Under the pieces are notes generated by a model. That model made no database searches. It was given only the letters and a program-made list of their open reading frames with translations, and had not been told where the DNA came from. A program made the position numbers and the translations under genes. Positions 45,768 through 58,330 of a stretch of DNA of 64,000 nucleotides are shown piece after piece. Numbering within the stretch: position 1 is the first letter of the stretch; each line of letters begins with the position of its first letter. The stretch spans positions 1,302,001 through 1,366,000 of the forward strand of contig JADNRZ010000005.1 of assembly GCA_015501605.1 (NCBI GenBank). Reading direction: 5' to 3'. Origin of the DNA: Panaeolus papilionaceus. Taxonomy: Eukaryota; Basidiomycota; Agaricomycetes; Agaricales.

Positions 45768-48700
45768 GGCAAACTGCTCTGAAGAAGTGATAATTCGTTC
45801 AGATAAAATTCCTCGCAGATTTTATACTGGGTAGCCGCTAAATAGGTGAAAGTCGTCGGGGGCCTCGGATCGCTCGCTCATCAGCGCTCTGCATGTACTG
45901 CTGCGGAGCAAACATCAACTCTCGGAAAGATGTAGATACATATCACTGAGCCACATGCTCTAAGAAATTGACCGCGCCTCCTGAACATTCTTCGAGCTCA
46001 CTTTACGCTCGTATACTTTACTACTTTACCCGTGCCTTGTCTTGAGATGTAAGCCAAATAAGCTAGGAATATACACTGTGTCAGCAATATTTTTGCGACC
46101 CAATCTCGCCAGTACAGACCATAAAAAGGCTTAATCCTTGAGACCCTTTTACTCCCTCGGAGCCATGATACGGCCGACCCTGCGCCATTATTGTGGCATT
46201 AAGTCAGCATTCTTGGCAGATTCAAGGTGACAGAATTATCCCATGACAAGACAAGAAACGAAATGGAATGGGTAATTCGGGGTAATCTTTGATATTTTGT
46301 GAGCAGCAACCATCCACATGAAGCCGCCAAGACAAGAAAGTGTAAGTACTTAAATGGAAACCCCATTCTAATGAAATGATTGAGATCAAGAATAGGTAGG
46401 GCTCTGCAAGCGTGAATCTAACGTGACCGAAGTGATGGGCGCTGGTCCTGACGCATAATGCATAAGACCCCTCGCCTGACATTCTAGAGAGATAACTCCA
46501 TGTATCTTTCGAACCACACCTAATCTTAGACTCCATACACTCAACGTGACTGATTCCCGTTCAAACTCGCGCGTTTTGGGCGCCAAATCACCTCATAAAC
46601 GCTGGCAGGTATCAGCACCATTATTCCCGATTCATAATGCTGTCCTGATGTCTTGTTCTACGCCCAAACCAGAGTTTATCAGGTACATTTGCGTCCAATC
46701 GGTAGCGCATTGCTTCAACTCACGATACTCAATTGCTGAAAGTGAGGTTAGGTCCAAGGAGCCCACTTCAAATTGGCCCTTCCATCTCAATTGACACCAT
46801 TGAGGAATGAACATATTGTAAAAATGGGCACCGAGTCCCATTTTTTTTAGGGGCAATCGTGAATCTACTGAAATCTACATGCTGAAAGCTCCATTGTATG
46901 TAGAAGGGACGTTGACACTTGTGTATGCACGCCATAAGCCCCATGTGAAAATGAGATGGGATGTGGAACGTCTTCGAGATACATCTGTCAGTCCAGATCT
47001 AGCTAATGATGACAGCACTCACCACTTCAAGTTCCTCAGCTTAATTGCGTCTTTGTTCGCAATGTAAGAACACTACCACAATGACTCAGATCTGGTATAA
47101 GGAGGAAGTGAACGAAAATCAGTGACATGTATAGACCACCCCCACAGACGTTGGAGATGATCTTGAGAGCCCCTCGTCAGTCAACGCCCCTTGACCATAA
47201 TTCAGCAATAACTGCAACCATGACACTAAGGATAGTGATGTTCGCCTGGAGAAGTAACATGTAGGGTCGCTCCAGGCGCAATGGTTGTACAGAAGTACCG
47301 CAGTGCGCAACACCTCGGCAGGCAGGATGATGAGGCAACAGGGCCTCCCCACACCATGACCAAGAAAGTCCGACAGAGTTACATTTACAACTCTCGAACA
47401 ACATCGTCCTTAGCAAGTGGGTTATGCTATTGCAACACTGAAAAACAGTTAGGTTTGTCATGGACCGTTTGAACATCGGAATCCAATGGTCGTTCCGTCC
47501 ACCAGTGTCATTGACACCAACGACTTCGATAGGGCCACAAGATCGTTTTCATAACAAAGCAAGGAGAACATACCCGAGTGAAGACGGTCAACAGACAGAG
47601 CAGTTAATCAATGGTATCATGATTGAGCAATGGGAAAGCCATTCGGTTTGCTTAGCCTCGGGTTTTCTACTTCGAAAAGAATAAAATATGTGAGTACCAT
47701 TGCTTCCAAACATTAACATTGGGGGGATGAAAAATCCTCTCGTGTGCCTCCTCCTCAGCAGAACCAGAACATGTTGGAAATCCAACCATGTAAACCCAAA
47801 ACATTAAAGACTCATGGGCTAAAAGCTCGTTTGAGACCCTTGAGGTGAGCAACATTGTTGCCCTCGTCTGCATAGAGCAAATGAATTTGAACATACAAAC
47901 GACAGAACCCCAAGGAACGAAACTGTAAGTCCAGCTGTTCCTGACGTTTTTTGGATGGTCAATTAAATTGTCCCCTGATTCGCATGTTGGAGAGTGCGTA
48001 ACTCTTAGCGAGATTACGAGCGCATTGCGCCAACGGCACCGATAAGGATCGAGCGAGCAGCGGAAAGTTCTGCCGCCAGGAACTGATGCAGAGACTCGAA
48101 AAAATGTGTCACGGACAAAAAGATTTTGTCCAATGTGATCTACAACGACCCTGACTATATAACAATAATCTCAAAAGACAGGGCCGGAATTCTTTTTAGC
48201 TTTTGTGCATGGCACCAATGGTTCCGATAGGGAGCGAAGAAACGAGATGAAATGGCGCAACTCACTGATTTAAGCAAGGAACAGTAAACCAGAACAAAAT
48301 CTGCCACAATTTAGACTGTGCCAGGGAGGTGAACACCTTTGAATCATCAAATTGCGAATGACTGACCTTATACTTTGGGCTCAAGAAGGAACGCCTAAGT
48401 GTAGTGGGAGAATGGTAAAGACCTGACCATCACCAGTCTACAAATTCGAAGGTGAACCGAAAATCTCATATCCTATGAGCTTGACGAGCAAGCTATCAGT
48501 ATATCAGGGCAAGAACTCGCGTATGTTGTGTAGGACTGGGTCATGTTTGGCTCGATAGTCATGGGGGTTGTGAAGAGACGCGCAACGGGAATCAGTGGGC
48601 CTGTCACCCAAACTCCGAATTGTCGGAGATCCATCTGAGCTGGAAAGATTTCTGTTCCACCACTGGCATATCCAAAGCCTCCACAACAATAATCTCTGGG

Positions 48701-48978
48701 TCTCTTATAACATGTGTTGAGTTTGGATGACTTTTTATGTGCTCGAAAACCCATATAATAAGCTGAAATCCGTCAATATTTCCCATTAACTATGTTATCC
48801 ATGGATTATCACTCAGGCCATGGAGAGCTGGCCAGTTAGGCAGACACTTCGCTTTATGTCGCCTGTTTTGCTTTTACATATTTGGCTTCCTGCAGGTTTG
48901 CACACAGCATCGATTGTACACCCTATATAGGACGCCATCGCAATTGCATGTGTGCTAGATACCTCCCGTATCTGTGGA
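45768..48978. other. 3.2-kb stretch without a supported gene
   Basis: Short frames occur on both strands. A minus-strand patch at 47100-47480 gives hydrophobic segments (ANITILSVMVAVIAELW and LIILPAEVLRTAVLLY) in two frames, which could be the wreck of a multi-span membrane protein; this is weak. No missing N-terminal exons of the GRAM protein were recognised. Otherwise nothing is seen. Confidence 0.35.
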
Positions 48979-50460
48979 CATGGCTTCAATCGTTCCAAGC
49001 ACGAGTACTTCTGACTATGGCTGTTCGTTGCAGAAAGAGGTACCAATTCCAGGAAGACTTCTTTTCACTGATAGCCACGTCTATTTTCATGCGGATATCT
49101 CTGGGTCGAAGACAGATGTAAATGACTCTATTCTACTCCCCAACTCATAGTACACAGAACATTTGCTTTGGCACTTCTCGGCCTGCTTCTCTGTTGGCAT
49201 AATAGGTGCCAACCACCTCATGTCCGCAGCTTCACTGACGACAATCAATACTGCAGATCTCAATTTCAATACGGGAGATTGAATCGATTGAGAAGAGAAC
49301 ATCAACCTCTAGTGTCTCCGATGCCATAGAAATCACGACTCAGGCAGTGAAATCCACATTTGCGTCATTTCTCTCTCTCGACACGGCCTACGACGCGATA
49401 GTCAACGCCTGGAGACACTCTTGCCCCGAGAATAATGCGGCAGCTCTGGTTGATCTAAAGCCGTATAGAGAGACAGCTCTGGATGCTGTCATACCTGGCT
49501 CACCAGAGAGGGTTTACAATCTCATGTTCTCAACTGGATTCCTGAAGGAGTTCATGTCTGAATCTCAGATGTTGCTAGGTTAGTGTTTGTCTGGAGTAAT
49601 CCGTTAATTATTTCCTAACTGCTCAGATGTGTAGACGTTCAGATTTCAGAGTGGGAAACCATCTCCCTAAACTCAACCATCTTAACGCGCAATACGTCCT
49701 ACATCAAGCCTCTTAACTATGTTCTGGGACCCAAACAAACGAAATGCGAGATCACAGAAGAGGTTACAATTGGTGATCGTCAAGGTAGATGCGTGTCGGT
49801 CCTTAGCACTACGAGGACGCCAGACGTACCTAGCGGGAGCCTGTTCTCTGTGAAGACACAAACATGCATTACACGGGAAACAGGTATTTCTTCGAGGGTT
49901 CTTGTCACAACCGAACTTGAATGGATGGGGAGGAGTTTTATAAAGAGTAAGTTTGGCCGTCCAGGGAAGGATTGACAGTATTTGGGTGCAACATTTGCTA
50001 ATTGCCATGATCAGGCATTGTTGAACGTTCTGCAATTGATGGTCAGAAAACCTATTACACAGACCTCGAACGTGCAATGCGTCAATATATCTCACAACAC
50101 GAGTCCAACTTCATGGTTGAGGATGCACTTGATTGCGCGACCGATGGGGGAGGTGATGTGGTTGAGGACGATGCTGATGGCAGCAATGAAGAAGACAGAC
50201 ATGGCTCCGATGACTCCGACGAAGACAGTGGAGATGAACAATTCGCGTCTATATGTACGGTGCCTGAAGATCGTGACCCTGAAGGTAATACGACATTGGA
50301 TACCACAAGGTCGAACATTACTGATGAGCAAAATTCAGAACATGACTTTGAGATGGTCGGACCAGAGAGGCACATGGTTTCGTTAGAAGCGGAGATAGAA
50401 GAGGAGTGGGATCATATAGATGACCTCAAGGGGTTCATCCTGGAAGGTTGGCGTGGTTGA
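48979..50460 (+). CDS. GRAM-VASt protein, sterol-transfer (Lam/GRAMD1) type, short form
   Basis: Lam/GRAMD1 proteins move sterol at ER-plasma membrane contacts. The frame from ATG 48979 contains the GRAM start DYGCSLQKEVPIPGRLLFTD and HVYFHADISGSKT, then after an intron ISIREIESIEKR and FASFLSLDTAYDAIVNAWRH. The VASt (StART-like) part follows: ETALDAVIPGSPERVYNLMF, SEWETISLNSTILTRNTSYI, YVLGPKQTKCEITEEVTIGD, and after another intron YYTDLERAMRQYISQH. The tail to TGA 50460 is highly acidic (EDDADGSNEEDRHGSDDSDE) and lacks the C-terminal transmembrane helix usual in the family. No coiled-coil, BAR or PH region is found before GRAM. It is either a truncated duplicate or a soluble variant, about 420 residues. 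An in-frame TAG just upstream, possibly an acceptor site, leaves the start unsure. Confidence 0.65.
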
Positions 50461-50816
50461 TGAGATCGATGCGATGAGGGATTTACAACCAGAGTTTTAC
50501 GAGCTGCCTCCCCAATATACCCAGTTTCTACGGATCTGAAAGCAGGTCAACGCAGGGAAAAAAAGGCGAAACCGTCTAGTGAGTATGAAAACATATATTA
50601 CAATTGAGAATATCTAGCTAGGATTGCCTGTGATGAATGTGGGGTGTCGTCTTAAAAAATAATAATCCACCAGCATGGTATATGTACAAAAACCTTGTCA
50701 ATCTAAAACCAAAGCAGGGAGAAAGCAAGAACAAGTGTCGCAAATGAGATGATCGAGTAGAGGATATTATGATGTGCATCTGAAAAAAAGAATTAAAAGG
50801 CCAGTTAAAATTTGAG
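50461..50816. other. Convergent intergenic stretch
   Basis: 3' regions of the GRAM-VASt gene and EXO1. AT-rich; nothing else is seen. Confidence 0.3.
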
Positions 50817-53800
50817 TTAAATATCATTATGATTGGGGAAAGACTTCGCATACCGAAAACGTTCCAAATCAAGCCGCGGTGCCACCTTAGAAGGTGAGTT
50901 CGCCAACGCTTCATCTCCAGAGTCCTCCATCGTAAGATCAACCACTGGGGGGACTTTCGTCGTCGAGCTCGAAGGTCGAGGTTTCGGTTTCTCAGCCAAC
51001 AAGACTCCTGGTTGGTGTCCCAACAATGTAGCTGGCGAAAGCTGAACGGTCTTCTTTTTCAGATTCGGAAGAGATCTGGGAGCGGGTCCCAGTATCGTAT
51101 GTCGCCCCATCGGCGTGACGTTGACTTCGTTTCTGGTAAAGTTCTGACCACGACGCGCCCCAGAACCAGGGACACATTCCTTCCCCTTCTTAGGAGACCC
51201 AACTTGCGCAGCTGCCTTGAGACGCGGCAACACCGTGTTCCTTCCATCCTTCGTGACCGTGCCCTTCATTTTCTGTGCTGGGGCTGAAGGCGCAGATCTA
51301 GTCTGCAGAGGGGTATAAGAATGCTTCTCGCGTATGCTTTGCAACATGATGCGACCACGTTCGGTCTCGGCAGCGATTCTCTCTTCCTCTTCGTCTGGAT
51401 TGTCTGGATCTGCTGGATCATAATCAATGGGGGTGTCAGGAGATGGTGCTGGCGGCAAGTATGGCTCAAGAGGATCCTGATTTGGCATGTGGGTGAACGA
51501 AGAGTTCAGACGGTCCTCCATGTGAGCGTGATCGTCGTGAATAAAATCTACTTCCGTATCATCTACGTCCCCAAGCATGCTGCGTAGATCTGGGCCGCGT
51601 TGTACACTTGGTGAATCGAGTTCAATAACGGCAGCCTTGGATTTCGTCGGAGTCGGGGTGGGGTCTACGAGGACCTTGGGGTTATTGGGAAAGGCTTCAC
51701 CTTGGTTCCGTCTTCTGACGGGCGTCTCAATGTAATCATCTAGGCTGAAGCCATTACGTTTCCCGAAAGGTGCCTTTCGGCGCTTGGTTGACACTGGACT
51801 GGAGACTGCTTCGATGTCGTCGAAATAAGAATCATCTTCATCCGAAGGTTGTTGGCGACCTTTGCCTTTTCGTGATGAAGGCGACGGCGACCTTTGTCTT
51901 CGGCTCTCCCCGGGTCTGGTAGGTGAAGATAGGTCTTGCATATCCCCTGATTCGAAGGCATGAGACATATACCCGTCCTCCTGCTCAACGCTGTCAGGGA
52001 ACTCCTCGATATCGAGCTCCATACTGGTGTGCCTGAATTCGGCTTGAATGGACAGGTATGAAGCGTCGTCCTCTGGCTCGGAAGGAATATCGTCCTCCGA
52101 ATTAAAGTCGTTTTCTTTGTCCGTATCCACATAAATAATGGAAGAAGGACCCGCCGAGCCACTCCCATTTCGGAGACCCATAACACCGTCGCTATGGCGT
52201 CGGTGTATACCACCAATCGCACGAGAAGTTGACGCTGAGAAAAATTTGGACTGATGAGCCACAGGCCGAGGAGAGGCGCTGTTGCGGTGTTTCTTCCTTT
52301 GTTTCTGTGCAGCCTCTTGGTCTGATATTTCTGCCAGGGTTCGCTTACCGCTAGCCTTTCCCGCCGAGCCTTTCTTTGACTTTGCAGGTTCGGGTTTAAC
52401 TGCAGGAGGGATGATCGGATTTGCTCCTGTAATTTCGAATAAGTTCAACAAAGAATTGCATTATTAAGCTAGGAGGTGAACAGACCAAAGAAACTGAAAA
52501 GACCGCCTTTGGCCTTCTCTCCTCCTTTGTTAGAAGTGGTTGAAATGGCGTGAGTGCGAGTCGCCAAAGGTGGACGGTTGGACCTCTTATTAGGACGATA
52601 GTTGGGATTAATATCCTTCATGACCTTCAAAGAGACAGGGTCGGCCTCTCCAATTGCAATCCTTTTCGCCAAGGCTGCATCAATTATCCTATAGAGATGC
52701 GTTTAGGGCGAATACTAAATTTGAATAGCTGGTCACATACCTTCCGACATAGGTGTCGAACTCGGCGTTCCACTCGTTCTCGTCGACGGGGGTAAGATGC
52801 ACGAGCCGTTCTTGAATCGGGCAATATACCCGCTGATGCAAAAAGCACTTCTCTGCAAGTTGGAATTTATTGAGGTACCCAATAGGTACTGACTTCTTTC
52901 CCTCCATATTGAGATGCCTAATGACCATCTCAGCGGTTTTCCACTTTTTCAGAAGTGTAGCCGCAGTCTTGAGTCCGACACCTGGGATGCTGGGCAAATA
53001 ATCACAGCCACTCAGGATGGCCATGGCGCGGAACTGTGAATCATTCCAACCGACGAGGGAAATAGAGGCGGAATTGGCGGCAGTGGCAGTGACAGAATTA
53101 AAGTCGCGGCGTGAAATTGTCTCGACGAATGCATCTGTGGAAAGTTTAAACCAGACGTTGTGGCATCCAAAAACAAGGAGATCGGAGTCTTCTGTTAGGA
53201 TTGCGTCGACTAGGCCTTGTTTTTCAAGGTATGCAAGCTGTGCATCCGCTTCGTAGGGCGCTACGACGTATTGCACCGAATTGGCTTGTAGAGCCTTCAT
53301 AAATAGGATATGCAGTGGTCAGCACAGTGGGACAACGAAGTTAATGAGTCAAGGGCACACCTTTATGAGCTGATACGCCATCTCTGGCGTAACATCAATC
53401 GACTTCACAAAGCATTCCCTAGCCTGAGAGTGTTTCCCTTGATTCGTGAAAGCACGGCCGCGAGCAATTTGCTCTTCTCTCCTTTTCTTTCTGTCGCCCT
53501 CTGTCCCCTCTTTAGCTGGAAGAGGACCGCCGTCAAACACAAGATAAGGTTCTATGCCGTGGTGTCGCAGCAATTGTACGCGCTTCATGGCGAAGTCAAC
53601 ATATCTGAAGCAACATGGTGTCAGCAACGTCGACGCATACATTAGCAATTAATATAACTGCAACATGGGCTTATAAATTATGAGCTTACTTGGTAGTTGG
53701 CTTACCCAGGGCAAGCTCTGTAGCACAACCATACACACCCTTGTGTAACCATCCATAAGCATCCACCGCAACCCTCTTCCCACGTAGCTCGGACAGGTGC

Positions 53801-53850
53801 TTTTTCTTCGTAATAGCTTGAAGAGCTGGAAGAAGTCCTGATATACCCAT
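50817..53850 (-). CDS. EXO1: Exonuclease 1 (XPG/FEN1 family)
   Basis: A 5'-3' nuclease of mismatch repair and DNA end resection in the nucleus. ATG 53850 begins GISGLLPALQAITKKKHLSE, the standard N-terminal nuclease motif. It continues VAVDAYGWLHKGVYGCATEL with the first metal-binding Asp, YVDFAMKRVQLLRHHGIEPY and VFDGGPLPAKEGT with the next. The internal nuclease region has APYEADAQLAYLEKQGLVDA and ILTEDSDLLVFGC, and the helix-turn region SGCDYLPSIPGVGLKTA. The C-terminal 540 residues (52451-50817) form one long polar, Ser/Pro/Asp-rich exon with no fold, expected to hold partner-binding motifs. It ends NHNDI, TAA 50817. About 930 residues, normal for fungi. No break is seen. Confidence 0.9.
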
Positions 53851-54093
53851 AATCTATATAAAAGTGGCACCGGAAGGGAGATGTTCAATGGCCATGTAGT
53901 TGGTGGTTGAGAGCTTTAAATGATAGAAGGTAGGATTTCCCAATTCAGCAAGCAAAGCTACCGACGCGTCAAGTCACACAAATGTCACGCGTTTTTCAAT
54001 CGCGCTTTGACGCGTCGCCATTGTCAACAAATTTAAACATTATAACACAATTGCACGTTGTTTAATAAAGTCTAAGAAAATAACAAAAAACAT

Positions 54094-55156
54094 TTACAAA
54101 AGGTGCTGAGCAAAGTCATAAAAACTCTGCCATCTACCAATCCAATAACGGCAATTGGCCTTCCTCAGAGTTAAATCTTCCTTGTCCAATCCACTAACAG
54201 CAAGGTTACCCTTCCATTCTTCATTTTCGGCTGTAATTTCATCCATATTTAATCCTGCCTCTTTTGCTTTTGTCAAGAAGTTGTTACAAACGTCGGCCTG
54301 GGTGTATTTTCCAGCCTAACGGAAGGAATGTAGGTATGTTGTTGATCAAGAACTACACCTGAGACGTACCCCCACATGCACTCGAGCATCTGGTGTCTTG
54401 GCCAAGAAGTAGCGAATCGAAGTGATCAGGTCATCGTGGGCCGTGAAGAAGTGTAAGAGATCAGAGAGGATCAGGACATCGTAGCCCGTCGGGGAAGGTA
54501 ACAAAGATCTAAAGCGATGTCAGCCATATTCAAAGAAAGGCGATGGATTACGGCCAACGCACAAAAGAGGTTCAGGATCAGTTGCCCAGTCATACCCTCG
54601 GGTCAGAAGTGTACACCCCTCCATCACGAGTGCCTCATTTCTCTTCGCATTTGCATTGAGATTGGAAATTATTCCTTCATCAGGGTAATCCGTTGCGACA
54701 ATCAGTAAGGGTGGAGGAGAGATGGTGCTCAATAGTAAGGAGGGTAGAGCACTCCCAGCACCAAGTTCCAGTACTAATCAAAGCAAAGATTCAGCGATAA
54801 ATGGTCTTGCTATAACACATTGCACTTGCCGGTCTTTCCCTTGATATCAAGTAATCCTCGTTCTATCCTTTCAGCCAGATAAAGCCCAGGAGAAAAGAGG
54901 TGATCCGCTAGGTAAGTTATCGCCTGCCCGATGTTAAGGGAAAGTCGAGGCCAAGCAAGGAAGATCGCACTTTGCCTTCCTGAGAGTAAATTTACACTAT
55001 TAACCTTTCAAACCGAAGGCGGATGCATTCTTAATCAATCCATACCTTTGGTGCCAGCGTCAAAGTCAATGGACCATATTGAATTTTTGTGTCGTCAATC
55101 ACTGGCTTTCCTCCCAAAAATTCAAGTGATTCACTGAGAATATCTTCACTGTCCAT
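54094..55156 (-). CDS. Family 16 S-adenosylmethionine methyltransferase
   Basis: A seven-beta-strand methyltransferase of the Methyltransf_16 group, which methylates lysines of proteins such as eEF1A and chaperones. ATG 55156 gives MDSEDILSESLEFLGGKP, and after an intron comes ITYLADHLFSPGLYLAERIE. Motif I is VLELGAGSALPSLLL; motif II with the acidic residue is IVATDYPDEGIISNL; the later motif is YDVLILSDLLHF. The C-terminus (ENEEWKGNLAVSGLDKE and ANCRYWIGRW) ends at TAA 54094. About 270 residues, usual length. The exact substrate cannot be told from sequence; yeast Nnt1/Efm7 and Efm6 are possible relatives. Its leader carries an overlapping upstream frame (55355-55146). Confidence 0.75.
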
Positions 55157-56901
55157 TACGAGCACTTCGAAGATGTGGATCAAGGGATGCACCGGTAAAG
55201 ATTAAAGAACTGAAGCGTCGAAGGGACGATGTATAATGAGATTCCGAGAACCAAGATGTCCCAAGTGAGTGGTAAGTGTCCAAGCAGTCTACCAAGTCTG
55301 TGGTCAAGTCAACATCGTCGAGCGCTTCCCATGCCTCCTTGACAATCAACGTCATTGCCTTCCATCCCTAACAAGTCCATACAACACCACTCCTACAGCG
55401 TTTCCTGTTCCTTGCCTGTTCCTTTCGCCCGTTCACCTCAAAACTTCACCAATACAACCAGCAGTTATTGAAGACTAATGTTTTCAGTTTTCACCCACGT
55501 TTCTCCCTATCTTTATTGACCCTTGGTGCATTTGCGTTGTCACACGACAAACAATTCAAAAACACCATAAGGCCTTATCAAGGTTGCCAAGGGCACTGGG
55601 GTTTTCTTTGAACAACTTCAACAAGATACGGATCGGATCGCGATTCTTCGCAACAGACCTGCATAAAATCTCATTGGATATCCCAAGCATTATCTGTCCA
55701 CAATGAGCATCTGGATAGAAGAAGGTCAACGAACAACGAGGATAGGCTGGGGAATCAGTCATTTCTGACCCTCGAACCGGATCATAGTAATCAGGTAAAA
55801 CGTTTTGGAACTGAAGCAACAGCATTGATGTTTGCATTCACGCAGGCTGTAAAATAAGGTAAAAAACACAACAATAAGTAATCCCAAAAGAACAAAGAAA
55901 AATTCTGCAGAACTCGCTTTTCCAGGATTGGCTGGCTACAATCGTTAGTGCACAATTGGAAACCTCTGCCATCGACTGATAACGTTATACTTCGTTATTG
56001 GTCGTTAACTTGTCCGCCTCACTAAGCGACTGTCGAAACCTTCAACCTAACGGAGTATAGAAGTCAGGATGCGCGATAACATGAGTGCAACGAATGCAGA
56101 ACGAAAAAAAAAAGTATATCATGCGTCAGATAATTAATTTGATCAATGGAAGACATTGACCTTTTTTTTTATTTTATTATTTTATTATTATTGTTATTAT
56201 TGACCTTTTTGATGGCCAAGCCATATACAAAGGTCGTGTGTCTATCTGTCTGACATTGACCTTAGAACCGACGACTCACTACTCAAACAGTATATTCGTC
56301 TTAAAATAACATGGTATCTGACTCTGGAGCAGTTCATTCCACTGTCTTCTAAGCAACGCCCTCCCAGCACGTTTACCCCACGTCCTCTGTTGAAAGTGCC
56401 AGAAAGTGCGCCAACAAAGCTCGATATCAAATTCCCCATTCTGCGAATCACACCGGTATCGCTGCCAAGAACTTCACTTCGTTGCGCTTACAGAAGTCAT
56501 TTGCCAAGGGCCAAGGACTTTTCTCCATCAACCGGTTACCGTCCAACATTGGCCCAGGTTGGCCCATAGAACCTATTCAGTTGACTCCTCGTTGAGGTAT
56601 AAGATGAGCATGCCCTGCAAGTACACACCCCACTCCTCCTTTTCATCCCACTTCTTACTCGTTCACTTGTGGTTGCGGGTTGAAAACTTCTCCTTGAGGT
56701 TTTCTTTCTTTTTTCTTCTTCATTTGTTCATCACTTCAGGCGCTAGCTTCGCCCTTGTCCTCAGACGCACTCAGTCGTCCTTTGGATTATTCGCACTTTT
56801 CTCAAGCTTTGCGTTCTTCCTTTCTTCCAGTCCTTTGCTTTTCATACAACTCACCCTCATTTGCCGTTTATTTCCTTTGACTATTTTCAAACCCTTTCGT
56901 A
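55157..56901. other. Divergent promoter region with an AT microsatellite
   Basis: It lies between the methyltransferase (minus) and carbonic anhydrase 1 (plus). It holds the upstream open frame 55355-55146 and a TTATT/TTATTA simple repeat at about 56162-56202, flanked on both sides by TTGACC. A minus-strand 93-codon frame at 55556-55837 shows no family features. Confidence 0.4.
56162..56202 (+). repeat. TTATTA-type simple repeat
   Basis: A run of T followed by ATTTTATTATTTTATTATTA units. Low complexity only. Confidence 0.8.
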
Positions 56902-58330
56902 ATGCGTGCATCTAGCAGTTTGTTTTTCGCCCTTGTGGCCGTCTCTTCCGTCATCGCACACCCCATTCATCAAGCGCGCGAACTGACCATCATCGGTCGC
57001 GAGCAGTCCATTCGTATCCCTCGCCAGGATAAATCCGTATTCGATGTCCTCACTACAGGAAACCAGGCGTTCAAGGATAACCTCGCGGCTAATGATCCTG
57101 GTCTTCTCCAGAAACTTGCTGATGACGGCCAAGGTATGCCAATCCTTGTCGAGACTTGGCGCTCTGTTTGCTAAAAATAGCTCTCGTCATTCTATTTTTG
57201 TCTCCTTAGCGCCTCCGTTCATGTTCTTGGGATGTTCCGACAGCCGAGTCAATGAAGGAACCGTTTTCAATGTTGCCCCCGGAACGTTCTTCTCCCAGCG
57301 TAACATTGCCAATCAATTCCAACCCAACGACGTCAATGCGTGCGCTTAATTGCTTGTTTATCTTGGATCATGAACCCTGACTGTGTTCATTCTAGCCAAG
57401 CCGTCCTTTCATACGCTGTCGCTGTGCTTGGTGTCGAACACGTCATTGTCATGGGTCACTATGGCTGCGGTGGTATTGCAGCTTCCATCGCCTCTGCTCC
57501 TGCCGCAGGAATTGATGCCGCTAATGGCGCTGTCCAAGCCTGGATTCAGCCCATCCGAGAGATTTTCCAAACCTCCAGCCGGTAAGGGCAGCGTCACAAT
57601 AATAAACCAACTGATCCTAATCGCATTATAGTCCCGAAATTGTTGAGCTTCGTGCCAAGAACGCTGCTGCTGCTGGACCCATTGAGGAGCCCGAAATCAG
57701 GGAACGTATGTTAACCTTTCAAGTCTATCAAAAACAGATTGCTTATTGAGAATTTCCCATTACAGCTGGTTTCCGCGCTCTCGTTGAGGAGAACGTCAAG
57801 GCAACTGTGTCGCGCATCTCAACCAGCTCTGTGATGACCAACGTAAGTCCATCGTTATGCCTTTGCTCTTGGGTTATGTACCGATAACACTCCCCACACA
57901 GCACTTCGCTGCGCTCCAAGCTGGAAACGGTACCCTCGTTCGTCGTTCTGGTCCTGAAGGTCCTCTCAAGGACGTCTTCGTCCACGGTTGGGTGTACGAC
58001 ATCGAGACCGGCGAGGTTTCCGATCTCGGTATCTCGGTCGGTCCCCCTGGAAAGGCCGTTCCTCCCGCGCCTTTCAAGGCTGTTGCTGCTGCCGCCGATA
58101 AAGCAGCTTCTGCACATAGCTCGGATGCCCCAGCAGCCACCCCCGCTGCCCCACCTGCCGATTCTTCTGCTGCTGCACCTGTTGCATCGACTTCGGCTGC
58201 ACCTGCTCCCGCTGCCACCGAATCACCTGCCGCTTCTCCAGCAGCAGCTGCTGCGCCTACTTACACCCTTGAGGTCACACCTGTCAAGAAAAAGCGTGGA
58301 ATGGTTCGCATGTTCCAGAGGTCGCAGTGA
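56902..58330 (+). CDS. Secreted beta-carbonic anhydrase 1, with Ala/Pro-rich tail
   Basis: Converts CO2 to bicarbonate. ATG 56902 gives a signal peptide (SSLFFALVAVSSVIAH). The beta-class zinc site is visible as FLGCSDSRVNE (Cys, with the Asp-Arg pair) and VIVMGHYGCGG (His and Cys). Other family stretches are GTFFSQRNIANQF, AVLSYAVAVLGVEH, AGFRALVEENVKATVSRI and PLKDVFVHGWVYDIETGEV. Introns are short and GT..AG. After the catalytic domain comes a tail of about 90 residues rich in Ala, Pro and Ser, ending in a basic cluster (VKKKRGMVRMFQRSQ), TGA 58330. Such a tail may be a linker or wall-associated segment; no GPI signal is apparent. Most fungal beta-class enzymes are cytosolic or mitochondrial, so the leader is notable. 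Confidence 0.88.

Noticed and set aside
47100..47480. Remnant of a seven-span membrane protein
   Set aside because: Hydrophobic patches appear in two frames with several stops; too weak to call even as a pseudogene.
48473..48754. 93-codon minus-strand frame upstream of the GRAM gene
   Set aside because: Three overlapping minus frames with no domain; probably chance.
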